Shown here: positions 35,567 through 44,304 of the stretch, in pieces
Layout of the letters: every line of letters starts with the position of its first letter
Position numbering within the stretch: position 1 is the first letter of the stretch
DNA from: Hymenobacter ginkgonis
GTDB taxonomy: Bacteria; Bacteroidota; Bacteroidia; Cytophagales; Hymenobacteraceae
Assembly: GCF_009755225.1 (NCBI RefSeq)
Contig: NZ_WQKZ01000001.1
Span: 124,001-188,000, forward strand
Direction of reading: 5' to 3'
Length of the DNA: 64,000 nt
The notes under the pieces: generated by a model
Seen by the model: the letters and a program-made list of their open reading frames with translations, nothing else
What the model was told of the DNA's origin: nothing
The model's database searches: none
Translations under genes and position numbers: made by a program

Positions 35567-38500
35567 CTACTGAGCTTTATACTCGTTCCAGCTCTTGATT
35601 TTTAAGTCGCTCATTTCCAACTCGCAGAATGCATTAATAAATGCGCTCGCCAATCGCGCATTCGTCAGCAGCGGAATGCTAAAATCGACAGCCATGCGGC
35701 GAATCTTGTAGTCATTATCCAACTCGCCTTTCGTCAGGTTTTTTGGGATATTGATGACCATTTCGATTTCTTTGTTTCGCAGATAGTCGAGCACGTTGGG
35801 CTGCTGCTGGCTGTCGGGCCAGTGGAGTAAGGTAGTGTCCAGGCCGTTTTCGGCGAGAAACTTGTGCGTGCCCTCGGTGGCGTAAAGCGTGAAGCCGCGC
35901 TGGCCCAGCAGCTTCGCCACCGGCAGCAGCGTCACTTTCGAGGCGATGGGGCCACCCGAAATCAGTACCGATTTTTGGGGGATGCGGTAGCCTACCGACA
36001 ACATCGATTTAAGCAGCGCCTCATCGGCGGTGTCGCCCAGGCAGCCGACCTCGCCGGTTGAGGACATATCCACGGTCAGCACCGGGTCGGCGCCGGCCAA
36101 GCGGGTGAAGGAGAACTGCGAAGCTTTGACACCCACGAAGTTAGAATCGTATACCAGCTCGCTGGCGTCGCGGTCTACGGGCACGCCCAAAAGTACTTTC
36201 GTGGCCTTCGTAATCAGGTTATTGCCCGATACTTTCGACACGAAGGGGAAGCTGCGCGAGGCGCGGATGTTGCACTCGATTACCTTCAGGTCGTTGTTTT
36301 TGCCCAGAAACTGGATGTTGAACGGCCCGCTGATTTCGTAGCGCTTGGCGATTTTCTCGGCAATGGCCTTGAGGCGGCGCACCGTCTCCACATACACCTT
36401 TTGGGGGGGGTAGTACATGGTGGCGTCGCCCGAATGCACGCCTGCAAACTCGACGTGCTCCGAGATGGCGTAGCTCACGATTTCGCCGTGGTCGGCCACC
36501 GCGTCCAGCTCGATTTCCTTGGCTTCCTCGATGAACTCCGATACCACCACTGGGTATTCGGTGCTCACTTCCTTGGCCACTTTCAGGAAGTTTTCCAGTT
36601 CTTCTTTGTTGGAAACCACGTTCATCGCCGCGCCCGAAAGCACGTAGCTCGGCCGGATGAGCACCGGGAAACCTACCTTGCCCACGAACTCAAACACACC
36701 TTCCAAGGTCGAAAGCTCGCTCCAGCGCGGCTGCGAAATCCCCAGCTCGTCCATAATCGACGAGAATTTGTGGCGGTTTTCGGCCTCGTCGATGCGCTCG
36801 GGCGAGGTGCCCAGCACCGGCACGTTTTCCTGGTGCAGGCGCATGGCGAGGTTGTTCGGAATCTGGCCGCCCGTGGAGAGAATAACCCCGCCCGGCTGCT
36901 CAAAATCCAGAATATCCATCACCCGCTCAAACGACAGCTCCTCGAAATACAGCCGGTCGCTCACGTCGTAGTCGGTCGAAACGGTTTCGGGGTTGTAGTT
37001 GATAACGATGGTTTTGTAGCCCTCGGCGGCGGCGGTTTGCACCGCGTTCACGCCGCACCAGTCAAACTCCACGCTGCTGCCGATGCGGTACACGCCCGAG
37101 CCAAGCACGGCCACCGCCTTCTCAGTTTCGGGCGCCAGGTCGTTCTCCGTGCCGTGGTAGGTGAGGTAGAGGTAGTTGGTCTTGGCCGGAAACTCCGCCG
37201 CTAGGGTATCAATCTGCTTCACTACCGGCAAAACACCCAGCTCCTTGCGGCGCTTACGTACGCGCAACTCGCTGTTGCGCAAGTCATTTTCGCCATAGAA
37301 CTTGGCGGCCAACTGCATATCCGAAAAGCCTAATTTCTTGGCTTCGGCTAGTAGCGCTTTATCGGCAGACGTGCCATCACCTAGGGGTAGAAGGCGCTGG
37401 CCCATTTCAAAAATAGTGCTTAGGCGCTGCAAAAACCACAGGTCGATTTTCGTTAAATCGTGGATTTGCTGCACCGTGTATCCTAGCTCAAACGCCTGAT
37501 TGATAGCGAATATGCGCTCCTCATTAGGGTCGCTCAGGAGCTTGTCTACCTGGGCATTAGTCACGGGTGCTTCGGGCCGGTTGGCTACGAAGCCGCGGCG
37601 GCCGGTGTCCAGCATCCGCAGGCCCTTCTGAATGGCTTCTTCAAACGAGCGCCCGATGGCCATTACCTCACCCACGCTCTTCATACTGCTACCAATCTGC
37701 CGGGTCACGCCGTCAAATTTGCCCAGGTCCCAGCGCGGTAGCTTCACCACCACGTAGTCGAGTGCCGGCTCAAATAGCGCGGAGGTCGTCTGCGTCACGC
37801 TGTTTTTCACCTCAAACAGCCCGTAGCCCAGCGCCAGCTTGGCCGCTACAAAAGCGAGGGGGTAGCCCGTCGCTTTCGAGGCCAGCGCCGACGAGCGCGA
37901 CAAGCGCGCGTTCACCTCAATCACGCGGTAATCTTCCGACACTGGGTCGAGCGCGTACTGAATGTTGCACTCGCCCACGATGCCCAGGTGCCGAATGGTC
38001 TTGATGCCAATCTGCCGCAGCTTGTGGTACTCGCGGTTACTGAGCGTCTGCGACGGGGCCACCACGATGCTCTCGCCGGTGTGAATACCGATGGGGTCGA
38101 AGTTCTCCATGTTGCAGACCGTGATACAGTTATCATAGCAGTCGCGCACCACTTCGTACTCCACTTCCTTCCAGCCCTTCAGCGACTCTTCCACCAAAAT
38201 CTGGCTCGAAGTCGCAAACGCCCGCTCGGCCAGCGCCCGCAGCTCGTCCTCGTTATCGGCAAAGCCGCTGCCCAGGCCACCCAGCGCAAACGCCGCCCGA
38301 ATAATCAGCGGAAAGCCAATTTCCAGGCCCGCCGCGATGGCATCGTCCATCGTGGTAACGGCCCGACTACGGGCCGTTTTTACGTCGATTTCATTGAGTT
38401 TGTCAATGAAAATATCCCGGTCCTCGGTGTCGATAATCGACTGCACCGGCGTGCCGAGCACGCGTACGTTGTACTTCTCGAAAATATTATTCCGGTAGAG

Positions 38501-38794
38501 CTGCACCGCGCAGTTCAGCGCCGTTTGCCCCCCAAACGCCACCAGAATGCCGTCGGGTTTTTCCTTCTTAATTACTTCCTCGACGAAATACGGCGTGACG
38601 GGCAGAAAATACACATCATCGGCAATATTGTCCGACGTTTGCACCGTGGCAATATTGGGGTTAATCAGGATGGTCGTAATGCCTTCTTCCTTCAGCGCCT
38701 TCAGCGCCTGCGAACCGGAATAGTCAAATTCGCCCGCCTCGCCGATTTTTAGAGCGCCCGAGCCGAGAACCAGTACTTTCTTGATGTCTTTCAT
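35567..38794 (-). CDS. carB: Carbamoyl-phosphate synthase large subunit
   Basis: The 1075-residue subunit makes carbamoyl phosphate from ammonia, bicarbonate and two ATP. Two homologous ATP-grasp halves are clear: the first opens with KKVLVLGSGALKIGEAGEFDYSG, the second (about residue 560) with VAVLGSGVYRIGSSVEFDWCG. Active-site blocks include GITTILINPN, GGQTALNCAVQL, IEVNARLSRSSALASKATGYPLA and IECNIRASRSFPFVSKVSG. The C-terminal part is the MGS-like allosteric domain (LLGQRGFTLYATEGTHKFL, TLLHWPD, MVINIPKN). carA is upstream on the same strand but separated by an inserted GIY-YIG element. Confidence 0.98.
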   Translation of the reverse strand: MKDIKKVLVLGSGALKIGEAGEFDYSGSQALKALKEEGITTILINPNIATVQTSDNIADDVYFLPVTPYFVEEVIKKEKPDGILVAFGGQTALNCAVQLYRNNIFEKYNVRVLGTPVQSIIDTEDRDIFIDKLNEIDVKTARSRAVTTMDDAIAAGLEIGFPLIIRAAFALGGLGSGFADNEDELRALAERAFATSSQILVEESLKGWKEVEYEVVRDCYDNCITVCNMENFDPIGIHTGESIVVAPSQTLSNREYHKLRQIGIKTIRHLGIVGECNIQYALDPVSEDYRVIEVNARLSRSSALASKATGYPLAFVAAKLALGYGLFEVKNSVTQTTSALFEPALDYVVVKLPRWDLGKFDGVTRQIGSSMKSVGEVMAIGRSFEEAIQKGLRMLDTGRRGFVANRPEAPVTNAQVDKLLSDPNEERIFAINQAFELGYTVQQIHDLTKIDLWFLQRLSTIFEMGQRLLPLGDGTSADKALLAEAKKLGFSDMQLAAKFYGENDLRNSELRVRKRRKELGVLPVVKQIDTLAAEFPAKTNYLYLTYHGTENDLAPETEKAVAVLGSGVYRIGSSVEFDWCGVNAVQTAAAEGYKTIVINYNPETVSTDYDVSDRLYFEELSFERVMDILDFEQPGGVILSTGGQIPNNLAMRLHQENVPVLGTSPERIDEAENRHKFSSIMDELGISQPRWSELSTLEGVFEFVGKVGFPVLIRPSYVLSGAAMNVVSNKEELENFLKVAKEVSTEYPVVVSEFIEEAKEIELDAVADHGEIVSYAISEHVEFAGVHSGDATMYYPPQKVYVETVRRLKAIAEKIAKRYEISGPFNIQFLGKNNDLKVIECNIRASRSFPFVSKVSGNNLITKATKVLLGVPVDRDASELVYDSNFVGVKASQFSFTRLAGADPVLTVDMSSTGEVGCLGDTADEALLKSMLSVGYRIPQKSVLISGGPIASKVTLLPVAKLLGQRGFTLYATEGTHKFLAENGLDTTLLHWPDSQQQPNVLDYLRNKEIEMVINIPKNLTKGELDNDYKIRRMAVDFSIPLLTNARLASAFINAFCELEMSDLKIKSWNEYKAQ

Positions 38795-38927
38795 TGGTTG
38801 CTTAAAGCCTTCTAAGTGAGAAGGAAGCGAGTGTAAAAATTAAATAACGTTTGTAGCGCAGTAACCCCGCATCGTCATGCTGAGCGGAGCGCAGCGAAGT
38901 CGAAGCATCTCTACCGCTTCGTTGCTT

Positions 38928-39218
38928 TCAACCTGCCCAAGTCTCTAAATCAATTGCTTCCCAAGTGGGATTAAATGCATTAATCAGCGCGTCTTTCTTA
39001 CGCCGCGTCCAGCCTTTCAATTGCTTTTCCCGCGCTATGGCTTGCGTAGCATCAAGGCATATTTCAAAATACATTAACAAATCCGTCTGATATTTTCCGC
39101 TGAATTTGTTAGCGTCACCGCGCCCACTGCTATGCTCGTAGAGCCGCCGATTGAGGTCGCTGGTAACACCGAGGTATAGCGTCGTTTTGGTCGGATTGGT
39201 CAAGATGTAGACGTACAT
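38928..39218 (-). CDS. Small GIY-YIG nuclease, copy 2
   Basis: A 96-residue single GIY-YIG domain: MYVYILTN..LYLGVTSDLNRRLYEH, the AIAREKQLKGW glutamate at 64, and FNPTWEAIDLETW at the end. All catalytic positions present in copy 1 are kept, so it is probably active rather than decayed. It starts one base after the stop of the upstream partner gene (TAG-C-ATG), a two-gene operon enclosed by the 52-bp inverted repeats. Family members act on branched or single-stranded DNA; the role here is unknown. Confidence 0.93.
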   Translation of the reverse strand: MYVYILTNPTKTTLYLGVTSDLNRRLYEHSSGRGDANKFSGKYQTDLLMYFEICLDATQAIAREKQLKGWTRRKKDALINAFNPTWEAIDLETWAG

Positions 39219-39219
39219 G

Positions 39220-39513
39220 CTAGTAGTTTTCCAAAGAGTCGCTAGGGTCTTCTATCACAACGTTCAATTCGTCATAAGAATGGAAAATGTGATAGCCACA
39301 GTGCTCGGTGAATACGCATATTTCTTGCAATTCAGGAGCATTGATAATAAACGCATACCTGAACTCAACTTTTGATTCGTCTTCAAAATTGATGCGTACC
39401 ACATTGTCACGTGGAAAGTCACCGGAACCAAGCGTCTTGTATTTACTGCCTATTGCAATTAAATGGTCTTGCAGTTTGACTTTCCAGCGTTCGGGCAAGT
39501 CATTTGGTCGCAT
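39220..39513 (-). CDS. Unknown small protein paired with GIY-YIG copy 2
   Basis: A 97-residue soluble protein with no signal peptide. Visible features: a basic N-terminus (RPNDLPERWKVKLQDHL), an acidic middle (VVRINFEDESKVEFRYAFI) and EICVFTEHCGYHIFHSYDELNVVIED, where one Cys and three His lie close together and could bind a metal. I do not know the family. Base composition is more AT-rich than carA and carB. It is translationally next to the nuclease gene and inside the same inverted repeats, so it may be a regulator, adaptor or cargo. Confidence 0.75.
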   Translation of the reverse strand: MRPNDLPERWKVKLQDHLIAIGSKYKTLGSGDFPRDNVVRINFEDESKVEFRYAFIINAPELQEICVFTEHCGYHIFHSYDELNVVIEDPSDSLENY

Positions 39514-39607
39514 AAGACTTTGAATTATGAGCGGACGGTCGCAACGAAGCGGTAGAGATGCTTCGACTTCGCTGCGCTCCGCTCAGCATGACGGACGGGC
39601 TCTAACG

Positions 39608-40696
39608 TTACTTGGTACTCTTATACGTCTCCACCGAAGCCAAAAAGTCGTCAAACAGATATTCGGTATCCACTGGCCCGCCGGCGGCTTCGGGGTGGAA
39701 CTGCACGGCGAAGAACGGCTTGGTTTTGTGGCGGATGCCCTCGCAAGTGCCGTCGTTCAGGTTCTCAAACAAGCCTTCCCACTCGGCGGGCAGGTTCTTC
39801 ATATCCACCGCGAAACCGTGGTTTTGCGAGGTCACGTAGCACTTGTTGGTGCCGAGCTGGCGCACAGGCTGGTTGTGGCTGCGGTGGCCGTATTTCAGCT
39901 TGTAGGTGCTGCCGCCGCAGGCCAAGCCCATGAGCTGGATGCCCAGGCAGATGCCAAAAATCGGTTTGTCGCCGGCCAGCGCGGTGCGCAGGTGGCCGAT
40001 GGTTTTTTCGCAGGTGGTGGGGTCGCCGGGGCCGTTGCTTAGGAACAGGCCGTCGTAGTCGAGCTGGTTGAAATCGTAGTCCCAGGGCACACGGGTTAGC
40101 TCCACGTCGCGCTCCAGCAGGCAGCGGATGATGTTGTTTTTCACGCCGCAATCGACCAGCACGATTTTGTGCTTGCCGCTGCCGTAGTGCTTCACGCCGT
40201 CCACGCTCACCTGGGCCACGAGGTTGTCCTCGTTGGGGTCGTGCAGCGGGATGTCGTGGTCGGGCGTCACGATTTTGCCGAGCATTGCGCCTTCTTCACG
40301 CAATTTCTTGGTTAAGAAGCGGGTATCCACGTCGTAGATGCCCGGAATATCGTGCGCGGCCAGCCACTCGCTCAGGCTTTGCGAGGCGTTCCAGTGGTTG
40401 TATTCTTCTGAATAATACGACACTACGAGGCCCGAAATATGCACCTGGCTCGATTCGAGCGCACTCGAAATATCCTGCTCAATTTGCTCCATCGGCACGC
40501 CGTAGTTGCCCACCATCGGGTAGGTCAGCACCAGAATCTGGCCCCGGAAGGAAGGGTCGGTCAGGTTTTCGGGGTAGCCCGTCATGGCCGTGCTGAACAC
40601 GACCTCGCCCGCCGATGCCGTGTAGGCCCCAAACGACTTGCCTTCAATTTCGGTACCGTCGGCTAATACCAGTTTTACCAGCTTCGTATTTTCCAC
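39608..40696 (-). CDS. carA: Carbamoyl-phosphate synthase small subunit
   Basis: Glutamine amidotransferase subunit that feeds ammonia to CarB. At 362 residues it is full length. The N-terminal domain includes GEVVFSTAMTGYPENLTDPSF; the class I glutaminase triad is Cys250 in FGICLGIQLMGLA, with His and Glu in VQFHPEA. The start appears to be GTG at 40696 (cac on the + strand), since no in-frame ATG exists nearby and MENTKLVKLVLADGT is a normal opening. Downstream of argD across a palindrome; upstream of the inserted element and carB. Confidence 0.97.
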   Translation of the reverse strand: MENTKLVKLVLADGTEIEGKSFGAYTASAGEVVFSTAMTGYPENLTDPSFRGQILVLTYPMVGNYGVPMEQIEQDISSALESSQVHISGLVVSYYSEEYNHWNASQSLSEWLAAHDIPGIYDVDTRFLTKKLREEGAMLGKIVTPDHDIPLHDPNEDNLVAQVSVDGVKHYGSGKHKIVLVDCGVKNNIIRCLLERDVELTRVPWDYDFNQLDYDGLFLSNGPGDPTTCEKTIGHLRTALAGDKPIFGICLGIQLMGLACGGSTYKLKYGHRSHNQPVRQLGTNKCYVTSQNHGFAVDMKNLPAEWEGLFENLNDGTCEGIRHKTKPFFAVQFHPEAAGGPVDTEYLFDDFLASVETYKSTK

Positions 40697-40769
40697 GCTT
40701 GTTGAGTATGTGTAAAGTAGAGTGCTACTCCGTTTGTCGCTAATCGATTAATTCACAAAGCCTTTTTTA

Positions 40770-40848
40770 CACGCTGAGCTTGCGAAATATCTTATTAGGC
40801 TTGAACGATTTGTTCTGGCGTAATAAGATGTTTCGCAAGCTCAGCATG
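40770..40848. repeat. 28-bp-arm palindrome between argD and carA
   Basis: Arms 40770-40797 and 40821-40848 pair with two mismatches. The outer part CA(C/T)GCTGAGCTTGCGAAA keeps the family core, while the inner part (ATCTTATTA) differs from the GAAGCATCTC copies, so this is a subtype. Confidence 0.87.
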
Positions 40849-40862
40849 ATAGGTGATAGGCG

Positions 40863-42026
40863 TTAATCCTGCTCGACCACTGTGTTGTCAACCGGCACCT
40901 TGGCCGGTTCCAGCGCGTATAGCGCCTGCAAAAATAGGTCAGCCTCGGCCTTAGTGATGTTTAGGGGGGGTAGCAAACGCAGTACGTTCGGGTCGCTGGC
41001 ATTGCCCACGAAGATGTGGTGCTCAAACATTAGCTTGTCACGGATTTCCTTGATGGGGAAATCGTACTTCACGCCTATCATCAGCCCGCGCCCGCGCACT
41101 ACCGAGGCCTGGCTGTGGGTGCGCAGCTCCTGCATGATGTACGCGCCTAGCTCGGCCGCGTGCGCTACCAGGTTTTCCTGTTCCAAAACTTCGAGCACCG
41201 CCAGGCCCGCCGCGCAAGCCAAGTGGTTGCCGCCAAACGTAGTGCCCAGCAAGCCATACGACGCCTTAAACTCTGGCGAAATTAGCACGCCGCCAATCGG
41301 AAAGCCGTTGCCCATGCCCTTGGCCGTGGTGATAATACCCGGCCGAATGCCCGCGTGCTGATGTGCGAAAAACTCGCCGCTCCGGCCGTAGCCGCTCTGC
41401 ACCTCGTCTGCAATCAGCACCACGTTGTGCGCTCCGCAGAGCAGCGACAGGCCCTGCAAGAACTCATCGGAGGGTAGAATAACACCGCCTACCCCCTGAA
41501 TTGGCTCGATAATGACCGCGCAGACATCGCCACCTTGTAGCACTGCAGCTACCTCCTTCAGGTCGTATTCTACAAACGAAACGGCATGGCCTGCATTAAA
41601 GGGCGCTACGATTTTGGGGTTGTCGGTGGCGGCTACTGCGCCGGACGTACGGCCGTGAAAGGCGCCCTTGAAGGCAACCACACGGTTCTTGCCGGTGTGA
41701 AACGACGCCAGTTTCAGCGCATTCTCGTTAGCCTCGGCCCCCGAGTTGCACAGAAACAGCGTATAGTCGGGGTAGCCCGACAGCTCGCCCAGCTTCGCGG
41801 CCAACTCCTGCTGAATCGGGATTTTCACCGAGTTGGAGTAAAAGCCAATTTTGGCCACCTGCTCCTGCACGCGCTGCACGTAGTGCGGGTGGCTGTGGCC
41901 GATGGAAATCACGGCGTGGCCGCCGTAAAAATCCAGGTATTGCTGGCCGTTCTCGTCCCAAAGCGTCGCGCCGAGCGCCCGCACCGGCGTGATATCTACG
42001 AGCGGATAAACGTCGAATAAGTTCAT
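40863..42026 (-). CDS. argD: Acetylornithine (or succinylornithine) aminotransferase
   Basis: PLP-dependent class III aminotransferase of the arginine pathway, making N-acylornithine. The 387-residue protein has LDFYGGHAVISIGHSHP, the cofactor segment FLCNSGAEANENALKLA, KGAFHGRTSGA, VIIEPIQGVGG, the PLP-stacking IADEVQSGYGRSG and the Schiff-base lysine in TTAKGMGNGFPIGG. The gene starts 2 bp after argC ends, which implies coupling. The late RGRGLMIGVKYD block is typical of ArgD. Confidence 0.96.
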   Translation of the reverse strand: MNLFDVYPLVDITPVRALGATLWDENGQQYLDFYGGHAVISIGHSHPHYVQRVQEQVAKIGFYSNSVKIPIQQELAAKLGELSGYPDYTLFLCNSGAEANENALKLASFHTGKNRVVAFKGAFHGRTSGAVAATDNPKIVAPFNAGHAVSFVEYDLKEVAAVLQGGDVCAVIIEPIQGVGGVILPSDEFLQGLSLLCGAHNVVLIADEVQSGYGRSGEFFAHQHAGIRPGIITTAKGMGNGFPIGGVLISPEFKASYGLLGTTFGGNHLACAAGLAVLEVLEQENLVAHAAELGAYIMQELRTHSQASVVRGRGLMIGVKYDFPIKEIRDKLMFEHHIFVGNASDPNVLRLLPPLNITKAEADLFLQALYALEPAKVPVDNTVVEQD

Positions 42027-42028
42027 GG

Positions 42029-43012
42029 CTAAAAGAAAGAGGCTTTGCTTTGCAAGCCGGCCGTTTCGGGCCAGCCAAACAGCAGGTTCATATTCTGAAT
42101 GGCCTGCCCTGATGCGCCTTTCAGCAAGTTATCGAGGGCCGAGGTGATAAGCAGCTGGTCGCCGTGCTTTTCAAGGTGTAGTATACACTTGTTTGTGTTA
42201 ACTACTTGTTTCAGATGGATTTCCCTCTCCGAAATCACTGTAAAAGGCGCATCGTGATAATAGTCAGAGTACAGCTTTTGTACTTCTGGTATTAAAAGTT
42301 CGCAGGTAGTATAAACTGATGCGAAGATGCCTCGTGTGAAGTTGCCCCGGTAGGGAATGAAATTAATCGCCTTTTCGAAGCCCGAATGCAAGCCCACCAG
42401 CGTCTCGCCAATCTCACCTAAGTGCTGGTGCGTGAAGGCTTTGTAAACTGACACGTTGCCCGTGCGCCAGGTGTAGCCAGTCGTCTCAACCAGGCCGCGC
42501 CCTGCGCCCGTCGAGCCAGTGATGGCCGACACGTGCACTGCGTCGTTCAGTTGCCCAGCCGCTGCCAGTGGCAATAGTGCTAGCTGAATAGCCGTAGCAA
42601 AGCAGCCTGGATTGGCAATGCTATCGGCAGTGCGAATAGTCTCGCGGTTGGCTTCCGGCAAGCCGTACACGAAGTGCCGACCTACAACCTCCCGGTCGGC
42701 GGCGAGCCGAAAGTCATTGCTTAAGTCTACTACTTTGGTAGTGGGGGGTAGGAAATTCTTCAGCAAGAACTCGCGGGAATTTCCGTGCCCTAAACACAGA
42801 AAGACCACGTCCTCATCGCCGTTCAGCTCACTCTGAAATAGAAGGTCGGTGTCGCCCAACAGGTCGTCGTGCACGCTGTATAGCGGCTGCCCAGCCTGCG
42901 TAGAGCTGACCACGGCGCCAACTTCAACCGCTGGATGGTGCAGCAGCAGCCGCACCAATTCGCCGGCTGTATAGCCGGCGCCCCCCACAATGCCGGCCTT
43001 ACGCTTGCTCAT
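42029..43012 (-). CDS. argC: N-acetyl-gamma-glutamyl-phosphate reductase
   Basis: NADPH-dependent reductase of the arginine pathway. The 327-residue sequence opens with the nucleotide-binding GIVGGAGYTAGELVRLLLHHP and has the catalytic cysteine in SIANPGCFATAIQLAL, plus GSTGAGRG and the EIGETLVGLHSGF region with the active-site His nearby. The start overlaps the end of argG by 14 bp, so translation is coupled. Confidence 0.96.
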   Translation of the reverse strand: MSKRKAGIVGGAGYTAGELVRLLLHHPAVEVGAVVSSTQAGQPLYSVHDDLLGDTDLLFQSELNGDEDVVFLCLGHGNSREFLLKNFLPPTTKVVDLSNDFRLAADREVVGRHFVYGLPEANRETIRTADSIANPGCFATAIQLALLPLAAAGQLNDAVHVSAITGSTGAGRGLVETTGYTWRTGNVSVYKAFTHQHLGEIGETLVGLHSGFEKAINFIPYRGNFTRGIFASVYTTCELLIPEVQKLYSDYYHDAPFTVISEREIHLKQVVNTNKCILHLEKHGDQLLITSALDNLLKGASGQAIQNMNLLFGWPETAGLQSKASFF

Positions 43013-44192
43013 CGTTCAGGCTAGCGTGAATTTTCAGTTGATTGCCGAAGATTTTGATGAAGCCACGGGCATCGCGCGAATCCCAGGCATTGTTTTCCTC
43101 GCCGTAGGTCGCCACCTTCGATTGCATCATATCGTATTTCGATTCAATGCCCAGTAGCTCAAAGTGATAAGGCCGCAACTCTACGAACACCGTACCCGAC
43201 ACGTGCGCCTGAGACGACGTGAGGAAGGCCTCAAAATCGCGCATCACCGGGTCGAGGTATTGCGCCTCGTGCAGCAGCGTGCCGTACCAGGTCGCCACCG
43301 GCTCCTTATGTAGCTGCTGCCAGCGCGAGAGCGTGTGCTTTTCCAGCAAGTGGTGCGCTTTGATGAGCAGCAGCGCCGCTGGAGCCTCAAAACCCACGCG
43401 GCCTTTGATACCCAGAATGGTATCGCCCACGTGCGTGTCGCGACCAATGGCATAAGCACCAGCCAATTCGTTAATCTTTTGAATGAGCGCCACGGCACCC
43501 ATTTTCTCGCCATTCAGCGCCACTGGCTCGCCTTTTTCAAAGGTGATTTCCAGCTGGCTCGGCTCGGTCTTAGAAAGCTGGGTAGGGTAGGCGCTCTCTG
43601 GTAAAGCTTGGCGCGAAGTCAGCGTTTCGACGCCGCCCACGCTGGTACCCCAAATGCCCCGATTGATGGAGTACTTGGCCTTTTCCCAACTCATCTCGAA
43701 GCCCTGACTTTGCAGGTAGTCGATTTCCTGCTGGCGCGTCAATTTCTGGTCGCGGATGGGCGTAATAATCTCCACATCCGGCGCAATGACGGCGAAGGCC
43801 ACGTCGAAACGGACCTGGTCGTTGCCGGCCCCGGTGCTGCCGTGCACGATATACTCGGCGTTTTCGCGCTTGGCATATTCAGCAATGGCGAGCGCCTGAA
43901 ACATACGCTCTGCACTCACCGAGAGGGGGTAGGTGTCATTTTTCAACACATTGCCAAACAATAGATAGCGCAGGCAGTCGTGGTAATAGCGCTCGGTAAT
44001 ATCAATTACTTCGTGCTTCACCGAGCCCAACTCGTAGGCGCGCTTTTCGATAGACACCAATTCCTCGGCCGAAAAACCGCCCGAATTGACGATAACCGTG
44101 TGAATCTCCAAGTCATGTTCCTGCGAGAGGTTTACTACGCAGTACGACGTGTCGAGGCCGCCGCTGTACGCTACAATTGCCTTTTTCTTCAT
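42999..44192 (-). CDS. argG: Argininosuccinate synthase
   Basis: Joins citrulline and aspartate with ATP. The 397-residue protein opens with KKAIVAYSGGLDTSYCVVNL, the P-loop-like ATP site of N-type pyrophosphatases, and has GSTGAGNDQVRFD and the KAKYSINRGIWGTSVGG segment of the family. A Bacteroidota-type member, since it uses the IVHGSTGAGNDQ form. First of the closely spaced trio argG-argC-argD. Confidence 0.97.
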   Translation of the reverse strand: MKKKAIVAYSGGLDTSYCVVNLSQEHDLEIHTVIVNSGGFSAEELVSIEKRAYELGSVKHEVIDITERYYHDCLRYLLFGNVLKNDTYPLSVSAERMFQALAIAEYAKRENAEYIVHGSTGAGNDQVRFDVAFAVIAPDVEIITPIRDQKLTRQQEIDYLQSQGFEMSWEKAKYSINRGIWGTSVGGVETLTSRQALPESAYPTQLSKTEPSQLEITFEKGEPVALNGEKMGAVALIQKINELAGAYAIGRDTHVGDTILGIKGRVGFEAPAALLLIKAHHLLEKHTLSRWQQLHKEPVATWYGTLLHEAQYLDPVMRDFEAFLTSSQAHVSGTVFVELRPYHFELLGIESKYDMMQSKVATYGEENNAWDSRDARGFIKIFGNQLKIHASLNDEQA

Positions 44193-44304
44193 CTGTATGG
44201 AAAACAGAGCGATACTCCGTTTTTAAAAGAAACTAACTAGTGAAATGTATGGAAAGAGGGCGAGCATACGGGGGCATCCCTACCCCCATAATTCCTAACC
44301 AAGG

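Larger units (their letters stand above)
38873..39593. mobile_element. Putative GIY-YIG element with perfect 52-bp inverted termini, inserted between carA and carB
   Basis: A 52-bp arm at 38873-38924 (CGTCATGCTGAGCGGAGCGC..) has a perfect reverse complement at 39542-39593. The arms belong to the GAAGCATCTC palindrome family, but here the loop is 617 bp and is filled by two - strand genes, a small GIY-YIG nuclease and an unknown partner. The nuclease stop codon is only 3 bp from the left arm. The whole unit is 721 bp and sits in what would otherwise be a carAB operon. No target-site duplication was found and no transposase is present, so calling it mobile is inference from structure. Confidence 0.6.

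Noticed and set aside
38873..39593. Classical insertion sequence
   Set aside because: No DDE, tyrosine or serine transposase, and no target duplication; only inverted arms and a small nuclease, so it is listed as a putative element, not an IS.
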